A stretch of 64,000 nucleotides of DNA from Polynucleobacter sp. MWH-CaK5 (GTDB taxonomy: Bacteria; Pseudomonadota; Gammaproteobacteria; Burkholderiales; Burkholderiaceae). Below the pieces are notes generated by a model, which searched no databases, was not told the DNA's origin, and saw only the letters and a program-made list of their open reading frames with translations. The stretch is taken from assembly GCF_018687615.1 (NCBI RefSeq), contig NZ_CP061299.1:1225433-1289432 (forward strand), written 5' to 3'. The position numbers and the translations under genes are program-made. Shown here piece after piece: positions 50,171-58,544 of this stretch (positions within the stretch are counted from its first letter, which is position 1; every line of letters begins with the position of its first letter).

Positions 50171-51715
50171 TTAAACAGCCATCTGAGCGTTCAATTTCTG
50201 TTGAGCGGGGTCGTATAACTTGTTCAAAGCTGCCAAATAAGCCTTGGCTGAAGCGGCCACAATGTCCGGATCTGTGCCAACGCCATTAACAATCCGGCCA
50301 CCCTTGGCAAGACGCACCGTGACTTCACCCTGAGACTCAGTGCCAGTCGTGATCGCATTGACCGAGTACAACAATTGCTCAGCACCACTTTTGACCTTTG
50401 ATTCGATCGCATTCAAGGTTGCATCGACCGGGCCATTGCCTTCAGCTTCGGATGCGAACTCTTCTTTGCCAGATTTGAAAATAACCTTGGCAAATGGACG
50501 CTCCCCAGTCTCAGACCTTTGTGACATTGAGATAAAACGATAGTGGTCACTAGCCTCTTCAGCATTATTGCCCACAATTGCAGTGATATCTTCATCAAAA
50601 ATCTCGGCTTTTTGGTCAGCCAAGGTCTTGAATCGAGAGAAGGCATCGTTCATTTCTGCCTCAGACTCCAACTCGATACCCAATTCTTGCAAACGCTGTT
50701 TAAATGCATTTCGGCCAGACAATTTACCCAAAACGATCTTATTGGCTGCCCAACCCACATCTTCTGCGCGCATGATCTCGTAGGTATCACGAGCCTTCAA
50801 AACGCCATCTTGGTGAATACCTGAGGCATGAGCAAAGGCATTGGCTCCAACCACCGCTTTATTCGGTTGCACCACAAAACCGGTGATTTGAGAAACCATC
50901 TTAGAGGCTGGCACGATTTGAGTCGTATCAATGCCCACTGACAAATCATAGTAATCTTTGCGGGTCTTGATCGCCATCACAACTTCTTCTAAAGAAGTGT
51001 TACCGGCGCGCTCACCCAAACCATTGATGGTGCATTCAATTTGACGAGCTCCACCAATCTTCACACCTGCCAATGAGTTAGCAACGCCCATGCCCAAGTC
51101 ATTGTGGCAATGCACAGACCAAATGGCTTTATCCGAATTCGGGATGCGCTCACGCAAAGTCTTGATGAAGTTGCCATAAAGCTCAGGAACTGCATAACCC
51201 ACTGTGTCAGGAACGTTGATGGTTGTAGCACCTTCTTTGATCACGGCTTCAAGCACGCGGCACAAGAAATCGACTTCAGAGCGATAACCGTCTTCTGGTG
51301 AAAACTCAATATCGTTGGTGTGATTACGCGCAAAGCGCACAGCAGCCTTGGCTTGTTCAAACACTTGATCGGGCGTCATGCGCAACTTCTTTTCCATGTG
51401 CAATGGCGATGTCGCAATGAATGTATGAATACGCTTAGAGTTAGCACCCTTCAAGGCATCAGCAGCTCGGCCGATGTCCTTTTCATTGGCGCGGGCCAAA
51501 GAGCAAACAGTTGAATCCTTGATGACTTGAGCAATCGCATTGATCGCCGCAAAGTCTCCATCAGAACTCGCCGCAAAGCCTGCCTCGATCACGTCCACAC
51601 GAAGACGCTCAAGCTGTCTTGCAATTCTGACCTTTTCATCTTTGGTCATTGAAGCACCAGGTGACTGCTCACCATCTCTCAAAGTGGTATCAAAAATAAT
51701 CAATTTATCTGTCAT
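50171..51715 (-). CDS. leuA: 2-isopropylmalate synthase
   Basis: 514 residues. LeuA condenses acetyl-CoA and 2-oxoisovalerate, the committed step of leucine synthesis. The DRE-TIM barrel begins FDTTLRDGEQSPGASM and holds VHCHNDLGMGVANSL with the metal-binding histidines; the C-terminal allosteric LeuA domain (from about 390) gives leucine feedback inhibition. GGGAG precedes the ATG. It is the last gene of the ilvB-ilvH-ilvC-psd-pssA-leuA run but has its own promoter and an attenuator leader. Confidence 0.97.
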   Translation of the reverse strand: MTDKLIIFDTTLRDGEQSPGASMTKDEKVRIARQLERLRVDVIEAGFAASSDGDFAAINAIAQVIKDSTVCSLARANEKDIGRAADALKGANSKRIHTFIATSPLHMEKKLRMTPDQVFEQAKAAVRFARNHTNDIEFSPEDGYRSEVDFLCRVLEAVIKEGATTINVPDTVGYAVPELYGNFIKTLRERIPNSDKAIWSVHCHNDLGMGVANSLAGVKIGGARQIECTINGLGERAGNTSLEEVVMAIKTRKDYYDLSVGIDTTQIVPASKMVSQITGFVVQPNKAVVGANAFAHASGIHQDGVLKARDTYEIMRAEDVGWAANKIVLGKLSGRNAFKQRLQELGIELESEAEMNDAFSRFKTLADQKAEIFDEDITAIVGNNAEEASDHYRFISMSQRSETGERPFAKVIFKSGKEEFASEAEGNGPVDATLNAIESKVKSGAEQLLYSVNAITTGTESQGEVTVRLAKGGRIVNGVGTDPDIVAASAKAYLAALNKLYDPAQQKLNAQMAV

Positions 51716-51745
51716 GACTTGCTCCCGAACTTACAAAATTTACTA

Positions 51746-51773
51746 AATAAAAAACCCCAGTAGGACTGGGGTT
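51746..51773 (-). terminator. leuA attenuator terminator
   Basis: AACCCCAGT and ACTGGGGTT form a 9-bp stem with a 3-nt loop, followed by T6 on the minus strand, about 32 nt before leuA. The ACCCCAG arm is also complementary to CTGGGGT inside the upstream leader-peptide gene, giving an alternative antiterminator. Confidence 0.88.
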
Positions 51774-51800
51774 CGTGTTGTTTGCTTTGACTCTAAGTGT

Positions 51801-51869
51801 TTAAGCGTGCACCGACCCCAGGTTTTGACCTAGTCCTAAAAGTAGCAGCAGTGACAAGCTTGTATTCAT
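51801..51869 (-). CDS. leuL: leu leader peptide (attenuation)
   Basis: A 22-codon frame running from ATG 51869 to TAA 51801. Nine of its residues are leucine, including a run of five consecutive Leu codons (CTG CTG CTA CTT TTA) at codons 7-11, with others at 5, 13 and 17. Codons 14-19 contain CTGGGGTC, which can pair with the terminator's 5' arm, and AGGT/ACCT just before it can form a competing small hairpin. Ribosome stalling at the Leu run when charged tRNA-Leu is scarce would favour the antiterminator and leuA expression. The frame is too short to be found by ordinary ORF criteria. Confidence 0.85.
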   Translation of the reverse strand: MNTSLSLLLLLGLGQNLGSVHA

Positions 51870-51876
51870 AAACTCT

Positions 51877-51906
51877 AATATACACAAAAAATGAATTAAT
51901 TGTCAG
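51877..51906 (-). promoter_or_regulatory. leuL-leuA promoter
   Basis: CTGACA (51901-51906) and TATATT (51877-51882) on the minus strand are separated by 18 nt. The -35 lies inside the last codons of pssA. Transcription would begin very close to the leader-peptide ATG at 51869, leaving a short or no 5' untranslated region. Confidence 0.65.
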
Positions 51907-52750
51907 AAAGCATATCTGAAGCTTTTTTCTTGCGCAAGACAATTTTTTGCCATACCCAAAAAACATAGCCCGAGATGGCATAAGCCACAAATAAACCAAA
52001 CAATGCAACCGGTGGATCGCTTGATACCAAAACAAAGCCCAAGATCACCAAAATCATGACACCAAAGGGAGCTCTGTAGCGCACATCCAATGCTTTACCA
52101 CTATAGAACATGGCATTTGAAACCATCGTGATACCCGCATAAATGGTCAAAGCAAACATCACCCATGGCAATGCCAACTCCTGAACATGTAATTTATTGT
52201 CCACAGCCAACCAAACAAAACCTGCAATCAAGGAAGCGGCGGCAGGACTTGGTAAACCTTGGAAAAAGCGCTTATCAACCACAGCGATATTGGTATTAAA
52301 TCGTGCCAAGCGCAAGGCAGCTCCTGCACAGAAAACAAATGCAGCCAACCAGCCCCACTTACCCAAATCCTTCAAAACCCACTCATAAGCAATCAATGCG
52401 GGTGCGACACCAAAAGAAACCATGTCAGTGAGTGAGTCGTACTGCTCACCAAAAGCACTTTGGGTATTGGTCATGCGAGCCACGCGGCCGTCCATGCCAT
52501 CCATCACCAAAGCCACAAAAATCGCAATCGCAGCAAATTCAAAACGTTGGTTCATGGCCTGCACAATGGCAAAGAAACCGCAAAATAAATTAGCGGTTGT
52601 GAAAGCATTGGGCAATAAATAGATGCCACGGTTACGTGGTCGACCTAGGTTCTCTTGATCAGCACCGGACCAATCATTGCGACGCAAAGGCGTCACATTG
52701 CTAGGTAAATTTTTAGTTAATCTTGGTTTTCTACGTCGAAATGTCGTCAT
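51896..52750 (-). CDS. pssA: CDP-diacylglycerol--serine O-phosphatidyltransferase
   Basis: 284 residues, CDP-alcohol phosphatidyltransferase family. The signature DGX2ARX8GX3DX3D is present (DGMDGRVARMTNTQSAFGEQYDSLTD). About 8 TM helices. PssA makes phosphatidylserine, the substrate of Psd encoded just upstream. The basic N-terminus of about 45 residues is cytoplasmic. It overlaps the leuA promoter at its 3' end. Confidence 0.95.
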   Translation of the reverse strand: MTTFRRRKPRLTKNLPSNVTPLRRNDWSGADQENLGRPRNRGIYLLPNAFTTANLFCGFFAIVQAMNQRFEFAAIAIFVALVMDGMDGRVARMTNTQSAFGEQYDSLTDMVSFGVAPALIAYEWVLKDLGKWGWLAAFVFCAGAALRLARFNTNIAVVDKRFFQGLPSPAAASLIAGFVWLAVDNKLHVQELALPWVMFALTIYAGITMVSNAMFYSGKALDVRYRAPFGVMILVILGFVLVSSDPPVALFGLFVAYAISGYVFWVWQKIVLRKKKASDMLSDN

Positions 52751-52760
52751 AGACTACTTT

Positions 52761-53414
52761 TTAGTCCAATCCAGGCAATTTGGCTAGTACCGTGCTGGTT
52801 GCAGATACTTTATCGCCAACACTCACCAATGGCTCGGCTGTCAGAGGCAAATACACATCAACTCTTGAGCCAAAACGAATAAAACCATAACGCTCGCCCT
52901 TTTTAAGCTTATCGCCTAAATGAGCGTAACAAAGAATTCTGCGGGCAATTAAGCCGGCCACTTGAACCAATGTGATGGTTTGACCATTTGCATCAATCAC
53001 CACAGCATTGCGTTCATTTTCTGTGGATGCTTTATCTAAATCAGCATTCACAAACTTACCTGGGAAATACTCAATGCGCTTGATCGTGCCATTCACAGAC
53101 GAACGATTAGAGTGCACATTGAAGACGTTCATGAAAACACTGATTTTGAGTGCTTCACGATTAGCGTATGGATCAAATGATTTTTCAACAATGATGACTC
53201 GACCATCCGCTGGGGACAATACGGCATCTTTGGTCAAAGGAATCAGACGACCTGGATCTCTGAAAAACTGAACAACAAAAATAAAAATAATCCAGAAAGG
53301 CCAAGACCATGCCCACCCTGCGGTGGAATGAATCACGAACAATACAAAACCCGCGATGGCCACGTGTGGCCAACCTTCTTTTGCAATGATTGGGTGCGGG
53401 TAATGAACTGCCAT
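52761..53414 (-). CDS. psd: Phosphatidylserine decarboxylase (short, PSD-A type)
   Basis: 217 residues, the short form of Psd. An N-terminal TM segment (about 18-50) precedes the catalytic domain. Self-cleavage should occur at the Gly-Ser bond in FGSR (G182-S183), producing the pyruvoyl-bearing small chain. SPADGRV and NVHSNRSSVNG are other conserved segments. With PssA it makes phosphatidylethanolamine, the main membrane lipid. It lies 44 nt after ilvC and 10 nt before pssA. Confidence 0.94.
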   Translation of the reverse strand: MAVHYPHPIIAKEGWPHVAIAGFVLFVIHSTAGWAWSWPFWIIFIFVVQFFRDPGRLIPLTKDAVLSPADGRVIIVEKSFDPYANREALKISVFMNVFNVHSNRSSVNGTIKRIEYFPGKFVNADLDKASTENERNAVVIDANGQTITLVQVAGLIARRILCYAHLGDKLKKGERYGFIRFGSRVDVYLPLTAEPLVSVGDKVSATSTVLAKLPGLD

Positions 53415-53458
53415 GCTGTCTCTCTTTCTGGATCTTTCTATTTATTTAACAACTACTC

Positions 53459-54475
53459 TTAGTTCTTGCTTTGATCAACTAGCTTGTTCTTAGCAATCCA
53501 AGGCATCATTGCGCGCAACTTAGCACCAACCACTTCGATGTCATGCTCAGCGTTCAAGCGACGACGAGAAATCAATGTAGGAGCACCTGCTTTGTTTTCC
53601 AAGATGAAGCTCTTTGCATATTCACCAGTTTGAATGTCTTTCAAGCACTGACGCATTGCATTCTTAGTATCTTCAGTCACAACGCGTGGACCAGTTACAT
53701 ACTCACCGTACTCAGCGTTGTTTGAGATTGAGTAGTTCATGTTGGCGATACCACCTTCGTAGATCAAGTCAACGATCAACTTCAACTCGTGCAAGCACTC
53801 GAAGTAAGCCATTTCAGGAGCGTAACCAGCTTCAACCAAAGTTTCAAAACCAGCTTTGATCAATTCAACTGCGCCACCACAAAGAACAGCCTGCTCACCG
53901 AACAAGTCAGTTTCAGTTTCTTCACGGAAGTTTGTTTCGATGATGCCAGCACGGCCACCACCGTTGGCTGTTGCATATGACAAAGCTACATCACGTGCAG
54001 AACCGGTTGTGTTTTGATGAACAGCGATCAAATGAGGAACGCCACCACCTTGTGAATATGTACCACGCACAGTGTGACCAGGTGCCTTAGGAGCAATCAT
54101 GATCACGTCCACGTCTGCACGAGGAATCACTTGACCGTAGTGAACGTTGAAGCCGTGAGCAAATGCCAATGCAGCGCCTGCCTTGATATTTGGAGCAACT
54201 TCTTTGTTGTACACCTCAGCGATTTGCTCGTCTGGCAACAACATCATCACAACATCTGCGCCTTTAACAGCTTCAGCCACTTCTTTAACTTGCAAACCTG
54301 CGTTCGCAGCTTTATTCCAAGAAGCGCCACCTTTGCGTAAACCAACAGTTACTTTCACACCAGAATCATTCAAGTTCTGAGCGTGGGCATGGCCCTGTGA
54401 ACCGTAACCAATGATTGTTACTTGCTTACCCTTGATCAAAGATAAGTCTGCGTCTTTATCGTAAAAAACTTTCAT
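53459..54475 (-). CDS. ilvC: Ketol-acid reductoisomerase
   Basis: 338 residues, class I KARI. The NADPH-binding motif is GYGSQGHAHAQN; the metal-binding acidic residues lie in DLFGEQAVLCGG and the following EXXXE region (YFECLHELKLIVDLIYEGG). It converts acetolactate (or acetohydroxybutyrate) to dihydroxy acids for valine, leucine and isoleucine. It lies 41 nt after ilvH. Confidence 0.97.
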   Translation of the reverse strand: MKVFYDKDADLSLIKGKQVTIIGYGSQGHAHAQNLNDSGVKVTVGLRKGGASWNKAANAGLQVKEVAEAVKGADVVMMLLPDEQIAEVYNKEVAPNIKAGAALAFAHGFNVHYGQVIPRADVDVIMIAPKAPGHTVRGTYSQGGGVPHLIAVHQNTTGSARDVALSYATANGGGRAGIIETNFREETETDLFGEQAVLCGGAVELIKAGFETLVEAGYAPEMAYFECLHELKLIVDLIYEGGIANMNYSISNNAEYGEYVTGPRVVTEDTKNAMRQCLKDIQTGEYAKSFILENKAGAPTLISRRRLNAEHDIEVVGAKLRAMMPWIAKNKLVDQSKN

Positions 54476-54516
54476 GCTATTTCCTATGTAATTTCAGTTT
54501 GTTGTTTGTTAAAAAG

Positions 54517-55008
54517 TTATACCTTCAAGATACGCTCACCGCGACCAACGCCAGAGCAACCAGTTCGGACTGTTTCCAAAATAGCGCTGCGGTCTGTGGC
54601 CTCAATGAATGCATCTAATTTACTGCTGTCTCCAGTCAGCTCGATGGTGTAAGACTTATCGCTGACATCAATGATACGACCGCGGAAAATGTCCGTAATG
54701 CGTTTCATCTCTTCGCGCTCCTTACCAACAGCTCTGACCTTGATCAACATGAGCTCACGCTCAATGTGAGGACCATCAGTCAAATCAATCACCTTCACCA
54801 CCTCAACGAGGCGATTCAAGTGCTTGGTAATTTGCTCAATGACGTCTTCAGAGCCCACTGTCACAATCGTCATACGTGACAAAGATGGATCTTCTGTAGG
54901 AGCCACTGTTAATGTTTCAATGTTGTATCCGCGAGCAGAAAATAAACCAACCACGCGTGACAACGCGCCCGGCTCGTTCTCTAAAAGAATAGAAATAATA
55001 TGGCGCAT
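54517..55008 (-). CDS. ilvH: Acetolactate synthase small (regulatory) subunit
   Basis: 163 residues. An N-terminal ACT domain (RHIISILLENEPGALSRVVGLF) binds valine for feedback inhibition; the C-terminal domain follows (EREEMKRITDIFRGRIIDVS). The length is that of IlvH/IlvN of the long type. The start overlaps the ilvB stop by one base. Confidence 0.97.
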   Translation of the reverse strand: MRHIISILLENEPGALSRVVGLFSARGYNIETLTVAPTEDPSLSRMTIVTVGSEDVIEQITKHLNRLVEVVKVIDLTDGPHIERELMLIKVRAVGKEREEMKRITDIFRGRIIDVSDKSYTIELTGDSSKLDAFIEATDRSAILETVRTGCSGVGRGERILKV

Positions 55009-56783
55009 CAGAGTTCCTCGCTTCCTAAAAGCATTTCAGTAATGCCTTTACCAGCCTGAACCATCGGCCAAACGTTTTCTGTTGGGTCTGTTTGGAAATC
55101 CATGAACACAGTTCGATCTTTCATTTTGAATGCTTCACGAAGCGCTGGCTCAACATCAGATTTCTTCTCAATGCGCATACCCACGTGACCATAGGACTCA
55201 GCCAACTTCACGAAGTCAGGCAATGAATCCATATAAGAACTTGAGTAACGCTTGTTATAAGTTAACTCTTGCCATTGACGAACCATGCCCAAATAGCGAT
55301 TGTTCAAAGAAACAATCTTGATAGGCGTGTCGTATTGCTTGCAAGTTGATAACTCTTGAATACACATCTGAATAGAACCTTCACCAGTGATGGTGACCAC
55401 TTCATTGTCAGGGAATGCTTTTTTGATACCCATGGCGTATGGCAAGCCAACACCCATGGTACCAAGACCACCGGAGTTGATCCAACGACGTGGCTTATCA
55501 AATTTGTAGAATTGCGCAGCCCACATTTGATGCTGACCAACGTCTGAACAAACGAAGGCATCACCTTTGGTGAGTTCCCAAATTTTTTCAACCACGTACT
55601 GTGGTTTCACAATTTCAGAATCACGGTCAAAGCTCAAGCAATCTTTTTTGCGCCACTCATTGATCTGTGACCACCAAGCATCCAACTTAGCTTTGTTCTT
55701 CAATGGACCAGCGGCCTTGATCATGGCAGACATCTCAACCAATACTTCTTTGAGATCGCCCACGATAGGCACATCCACCTTCACGCGCTTTGAAATCACT
55801 GAAGGGTCGATGTCGATGTGAATGATTTTTCTAGGTACGCTGCAAAAGTGTGCAGGGTTACCAATCACGCGGTCATCAAAACGAGCGCCGATCGCGATCA
55901 ATACATCGCAATGTTGCATCGTCATGTTAGCTTCATACGTACCGTGCATACCCAACATACCCAAGAAACGTGGGTCTGTGCCAGGGAATCCACCCAAGCC
56001 CATCAAGGTATTGGTCACTGGATAACCAAGCAAGTCAGCAAATTGCTTCAGCTCAGGTGCTGCATCTGAAAGAATCACACCACCACCTGTGTAGATGTAT
56101 GGACGCTCAGCTTCTAGCAACAAACTAATCGCTTTGCGAATCTGACCACTGTGACCTTTATTCACAGGGTTGTACGAACGCATGTTCAATTCATCTGGAT
56201 AGTTAAAGCGTGCTTTTTGGAAAGACACGTCTTTGGGAATATCCACCACCACCGGACCTGGGCGACCAGTTCTGGCAATGTGAAAAGCTTTTTTCAAAGT
56301 CAAAGCAAGATCCGCAGGATCTTTGACCAAGAAATTATGTTTAACGATTGGACGAGTGATACCAACGGTGTCGCACTCTTGGAACGCATCTTCACCGATC
56401 GCAGCCGTAGGCACGTTACCAGTGATGATCACCATTGGGATTGAATCCATGTACGCTGTCGCAATGCCTGTCACAGCATTGGTCACACCAGGACCTGAGG
56501 TCACCAATGCAACACCGACATTACCTGTGGCGCGCGCATAGCCATCAGCAGCGTGAACAGCTGCTTGCTCATGACGCACCAAGATATGTTCAAACTTATC
56601 TTGTTTGAAGATCTCGTCGTAAATAAATAAAACTGAACCGCCTGGGTAACCCCAGACATATTCCACACCTTCAGCATGAAGGGCATGGACCAAAATTTCG
56701 GCGCCAATCATTTCTGGGCCGTCTTGGTTTTGTGTGTTGCTAGCAGGGTTCAAAAGTTCCGCGCTGTTGTTATTTGCATTCAT
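55008..56783 (-). CDS. ilvB: Acetolactate synthase large (catalytic) subunit
   Basis: 591 residues, TPP-dependent. The N-terminal catalytic glutamate lies in LVRHEQAAVHAADGYARATG; the FAD-binding middle domain follows; the TPP/Mg motif is GEGSIQMCIQELSTCKQYDTP..NN. It condenses pyruvate with pyruvate or 2-oxobutyrate. First gene of the branched-chain run. Its 174-nt upstream gap (shared with the divergent sigma gene) has no Ile/Val/Leu-rich leader peptide that I can find. Confidence 0.97.
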   Translation of the reverse strand: MNANNNSAELLNPASNTQNQDGPEMIGAEILVHALHAEGVEYVWGYPGGSVLFIYDEIFKQDKFEHILVRHEQAAVHAADGYARATGNVGVALVTSGPGVTNAVTGIATAYMDSIPMVIITGNVPTAAIGEDAFQECDTVGITRPIVKHNFLVKDPADLALTLKKAFHIARTGRPGPVVVDIPKDVSFQKARFNYPDELNMRSYNPVNKGHSGQIRKAISLLLEAERPYIYTGGGVILSDAAPELKQFADLLGYPVTNTLMGLGGFPGTDPRFLGMLGMHGTYEANMTMQHCDVLIAIGARFDDRVIGNPAHFCSVPRKIIHIDIDPSVISKRVKVDVPIVGDLKEVLVEMSAMIKAAGPLKNKAKLDAWWSQINEWRKKDCLSFDRDSEIVKPQYVVEKIWELTKGDAFVCSDVGQHQMWAAQFYKFDKPRRWINSGGLGTMGVGLPYAMGIKKAFPDNEVVTITGEGSIQMCIQELSTCKQYDTPIKIVSLNNRYLGMVRQWQELTYNKRYSSSYMDSLPDFVKLAESYGHVGMRIEKKSDVEPALREAFKMKDRTVFMDFQTDPTENVWPMVQAGKGITEMLLGSEEL

Positions 56784-56957
56784 TTTCTATAGTCCTTTGC
56801 AATTTTCGGCAAAAAATTGTTTGGGCTACTCTGGCTCCGTGCTTGTGGCTCGGGTTCGAGTGGCGGTCGCTTAAATCCGGGAAAAAACCATCTTATGAAA
56901 GGTCCGGCAAGTCGAACCTAGGATTTTAGCCTATAACTCCTTATTAGGGGTGGGTTT

Positions 56958-57563
56958 GTGAAGCGTTGTCTAATAGGGGTTATGGCTTCTGCAAAAGAAC
57001 TGTCCGACTTCCTCAAGGGAGTTGAGGCGAAATCCTTCAAACGTACCGTGTTTTCAACGCGGGACGAGGAAGCAGCGCTGGACATTGTGCAAGACAGCAT
57101 GATGAAACTGGCTGAGAAGTATGGCGACCGCGATGCTGCAGAACTGCCCTTGATCTTCACCCGAATTCTTCAAAATACAACCCTGGACTGGTTCAGGCGT
57201 CAAAAAACCCAAAATACCTGGGTCAGCCTCTTCTCATCCATGAGGGGTGGCAATAAAGATAATTTGGATGACTCTGATTACTCCGACCCTCTGGAGTTCC
57301 TTGATTCTTCAGAAGAAAATCTTGGTTTTGAGGACGGCGCGACGATTTTGGAGCGTCAACAAATGATCAAAATCATCGAAACTGAGATTTCAAAACTACC
57401 TTCACGTCAACGAGAAGCCTTCCTCATGCGTTATTGGGATGATCTGGGCATTTCTGAAACAGCCAAATTAATGGCTTGCTCAGAGGGTAGCGTGAAGACA
57501 CACTGCTCTCGAGCATGCTCTTATTTGGCGAAAGCCCTTAAAAAACAAGGATTTAAATTGTGA
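56958..57563 (+). CDS. ECF-type RNA polymerase sigma factor
   Basis: 201 residues. Region 2 includes DEEAALDIVQDSMMKLAEKYG and TLDWFRRQKT; region 4 includes LPSRQREAFLMRYWDDLGISETAKLMACSEGSVKTHCSRA, the helix-turn-helix. It belongs to the group found with DUF3619 genes in Burkholderiales. The GTG at 56958 has AGGGG at good spacing; the ATG at 56982 matches the start of homologues (ASAKELSDFL). Its last codons overlap the next gene, so sigma factor and putative anti-sigma are translationally coupled. Confidence 0.9.
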   Translation: MKRCLIGVMASAKELSDFLKGVEAKSFKRTVFSTRDEEAALDIVQDSMMKLAEKYGDRDAAELPLIFTRILQNTTLDWFRRQKTQNTWVSLFSSMRGGNKDNLDDSDYSDPLEFLDSSEENLGFEDGATILERQQMIKIIETEISKLPSRQREAFLMRYWDDLGISETAKLMACSEGSVKTHCSRACSYLAKALKKQGFKL

Positions 57564-58036
57564 GTAAGCACTATCAAACCCCTCAAATCGATAGCAATCA
57601 AGAGTTGCAAGTGGCTTTGCTCACCCGTGATTTACTCAATGAAGCCGCTGCGGAGCTGCCAGCCCATATCAAAAATCGCCTTGAAAATGCCAGAAAACTT
57701 GCTGTGGCAGCCAAATTAGAGGAACGCAAACCTTTCTGGTCTCATAACTGGGTCAGAGAAGGCTTTAAAAACTCAAACTCAACTGGTTCAGATTGGCGCA
57801 ACCGTGCATGGGGTGCGTTTGGCGCTGCCCCAATCTTGGCTTTGGCCTTTGGCATTGTCTTGATTTCAAATTGGCAACAAGATGAACGCATCCTTGATAT
57901 TGCAAAAGTGGATAGCGCTATTTTGGTCGACGTTGTACCGCCACATGCCTACAAAGATGATGGCTTCGTTCGATACTTGATCACCAATGGCAAAGATTTG
58001 GCTGTTGAAGAAGATGAGGAAGAAGAAAAGATCTGA
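57560..58036 (+). CDS. DUF3619 protein, putative anti-sigma factor
   Basis: 158 residues from GTG 57560, overlapping the sigma gene by 4 nt. An N-terminal cytoplasmic helical part (about 1-90, AAAELPAHIKNRLENARKLAVAAKL) precedes one TM segment (APILALAFGIVLISNW, about 94-109) and a periplasmic tail ending in a run of acidic residues (EEDEEEEKI). Single-pass topology plus immediate linkage to an ECF sigma gene is the classic anti-sigma arrangement. No known anti-sigma motif (ZAS) is visible, so the role is inferred. Confidence 0.75.
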   Translation: MSKHYQTPQIDSNQELQVALLTRDLLNEAAAELPAHIKNRLENARKLAVAAKLEERKPFWSHNWVREGFKNSNSTGSDWRNRAWGAFGAAPILALAFGIVLISNWQQDERILDIAKVDSAILVDVVPPHAYKDDGFVRYLITNGKDLAVEEDEEEEKI

Positions 58037-58038
58037 TC

Positions 58039-58539
58039 ATGTCTTTTTCATCATTCTTTCGCTCCTTCACAAACATGAAATGCCAAAATCGGTATATCTG
58101 TTTAAGTCGTTGCTTGATTTCTCACATCACTGTTTTCCTGGCAATTCTTTTGCTCTACCCTGTGGTGGCAAACGCTCAGAACTGGTCCGCACTCAATGAT
58201 GATCAGCGCCTGATCTTAGCTCCACTCGAAGAAGATTGGTCCAGCCTAACAGCACCTCGTCAAAAAAAATGGGTGGAAGTGGCGAATCGCTACCCATCCA
58301 TGTCAGACACTGAGCAAAGCACTCTGCAATCGCGCATGGCCCAATGGGCTGAGTTATCCACCAAACAACGTCAAAGAGCTCGGGATAATTATTTGCGCAC
58401 TCTTAAGATTTCTCCAGAGAAAAAAGCAGCTGCTTGGGAAAGTTACCAACAACTATCTGATGAAGATAAAAAGTTGTTGGCGCAAAAAAGAGCACAAACA
58501 AGTAAACCAAGCGCAGTCACCTCACCAACGCTAAAATAG
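58039..58539 (+). CDS. DUF3106 exported protein
   Basis: 166 residues. A signal peptide (HITVFLAILLLYPVVANA) ends near residue 46, giving a mature protein beginning QNWSALNDDQRLILAPLEEDW. The mature part is an alpha-helical repeat rich in Trp/Gln/Arg (KKWVEVANRYPSMSDTEQSTLQSRMAQWAELSTKQR), typical of DUF3106. A second ATG at 58075 would give a more usual signal peptide length. It lies 2 nt after the DUF3619 gene; it may be a periplasmic target or sensor of the sigma system. Function unknown. Confidence 0.8.
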   Translation: MSFSSFFRSFTNMKCQNRYICLSRCLISHITVFLAILLLYPVVANAQNWSALNDDQRLILAPLEEDWSSLTAPRQKKWVEVANRYPSMSDTEQSTLQSRMAQWAELSTKQRQRARDNYLRTLKISPEKKAAAWESYQQLSDEDKKLLAQKRAQTSKPSAVTSPTLK

Positions 58540-58544
58540 CGTTT

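Noticed and set aside
51793..52035. An 80-codon minus-strand frame overlapping pssA and the leu leader
   Set aside because: It is out of frame with both pssA and the Leu-rich leader peptide, has no ribosome-binding site, and covers the promoter and attenuator.
56784..56957. An attenuator leader peptide for ilvB
   Set aside because: The only short frames here (for example a six-residue one near 56880) are not enriched in Ile, Val or Leu, and there is no hairpin with a T run in a suitable place.
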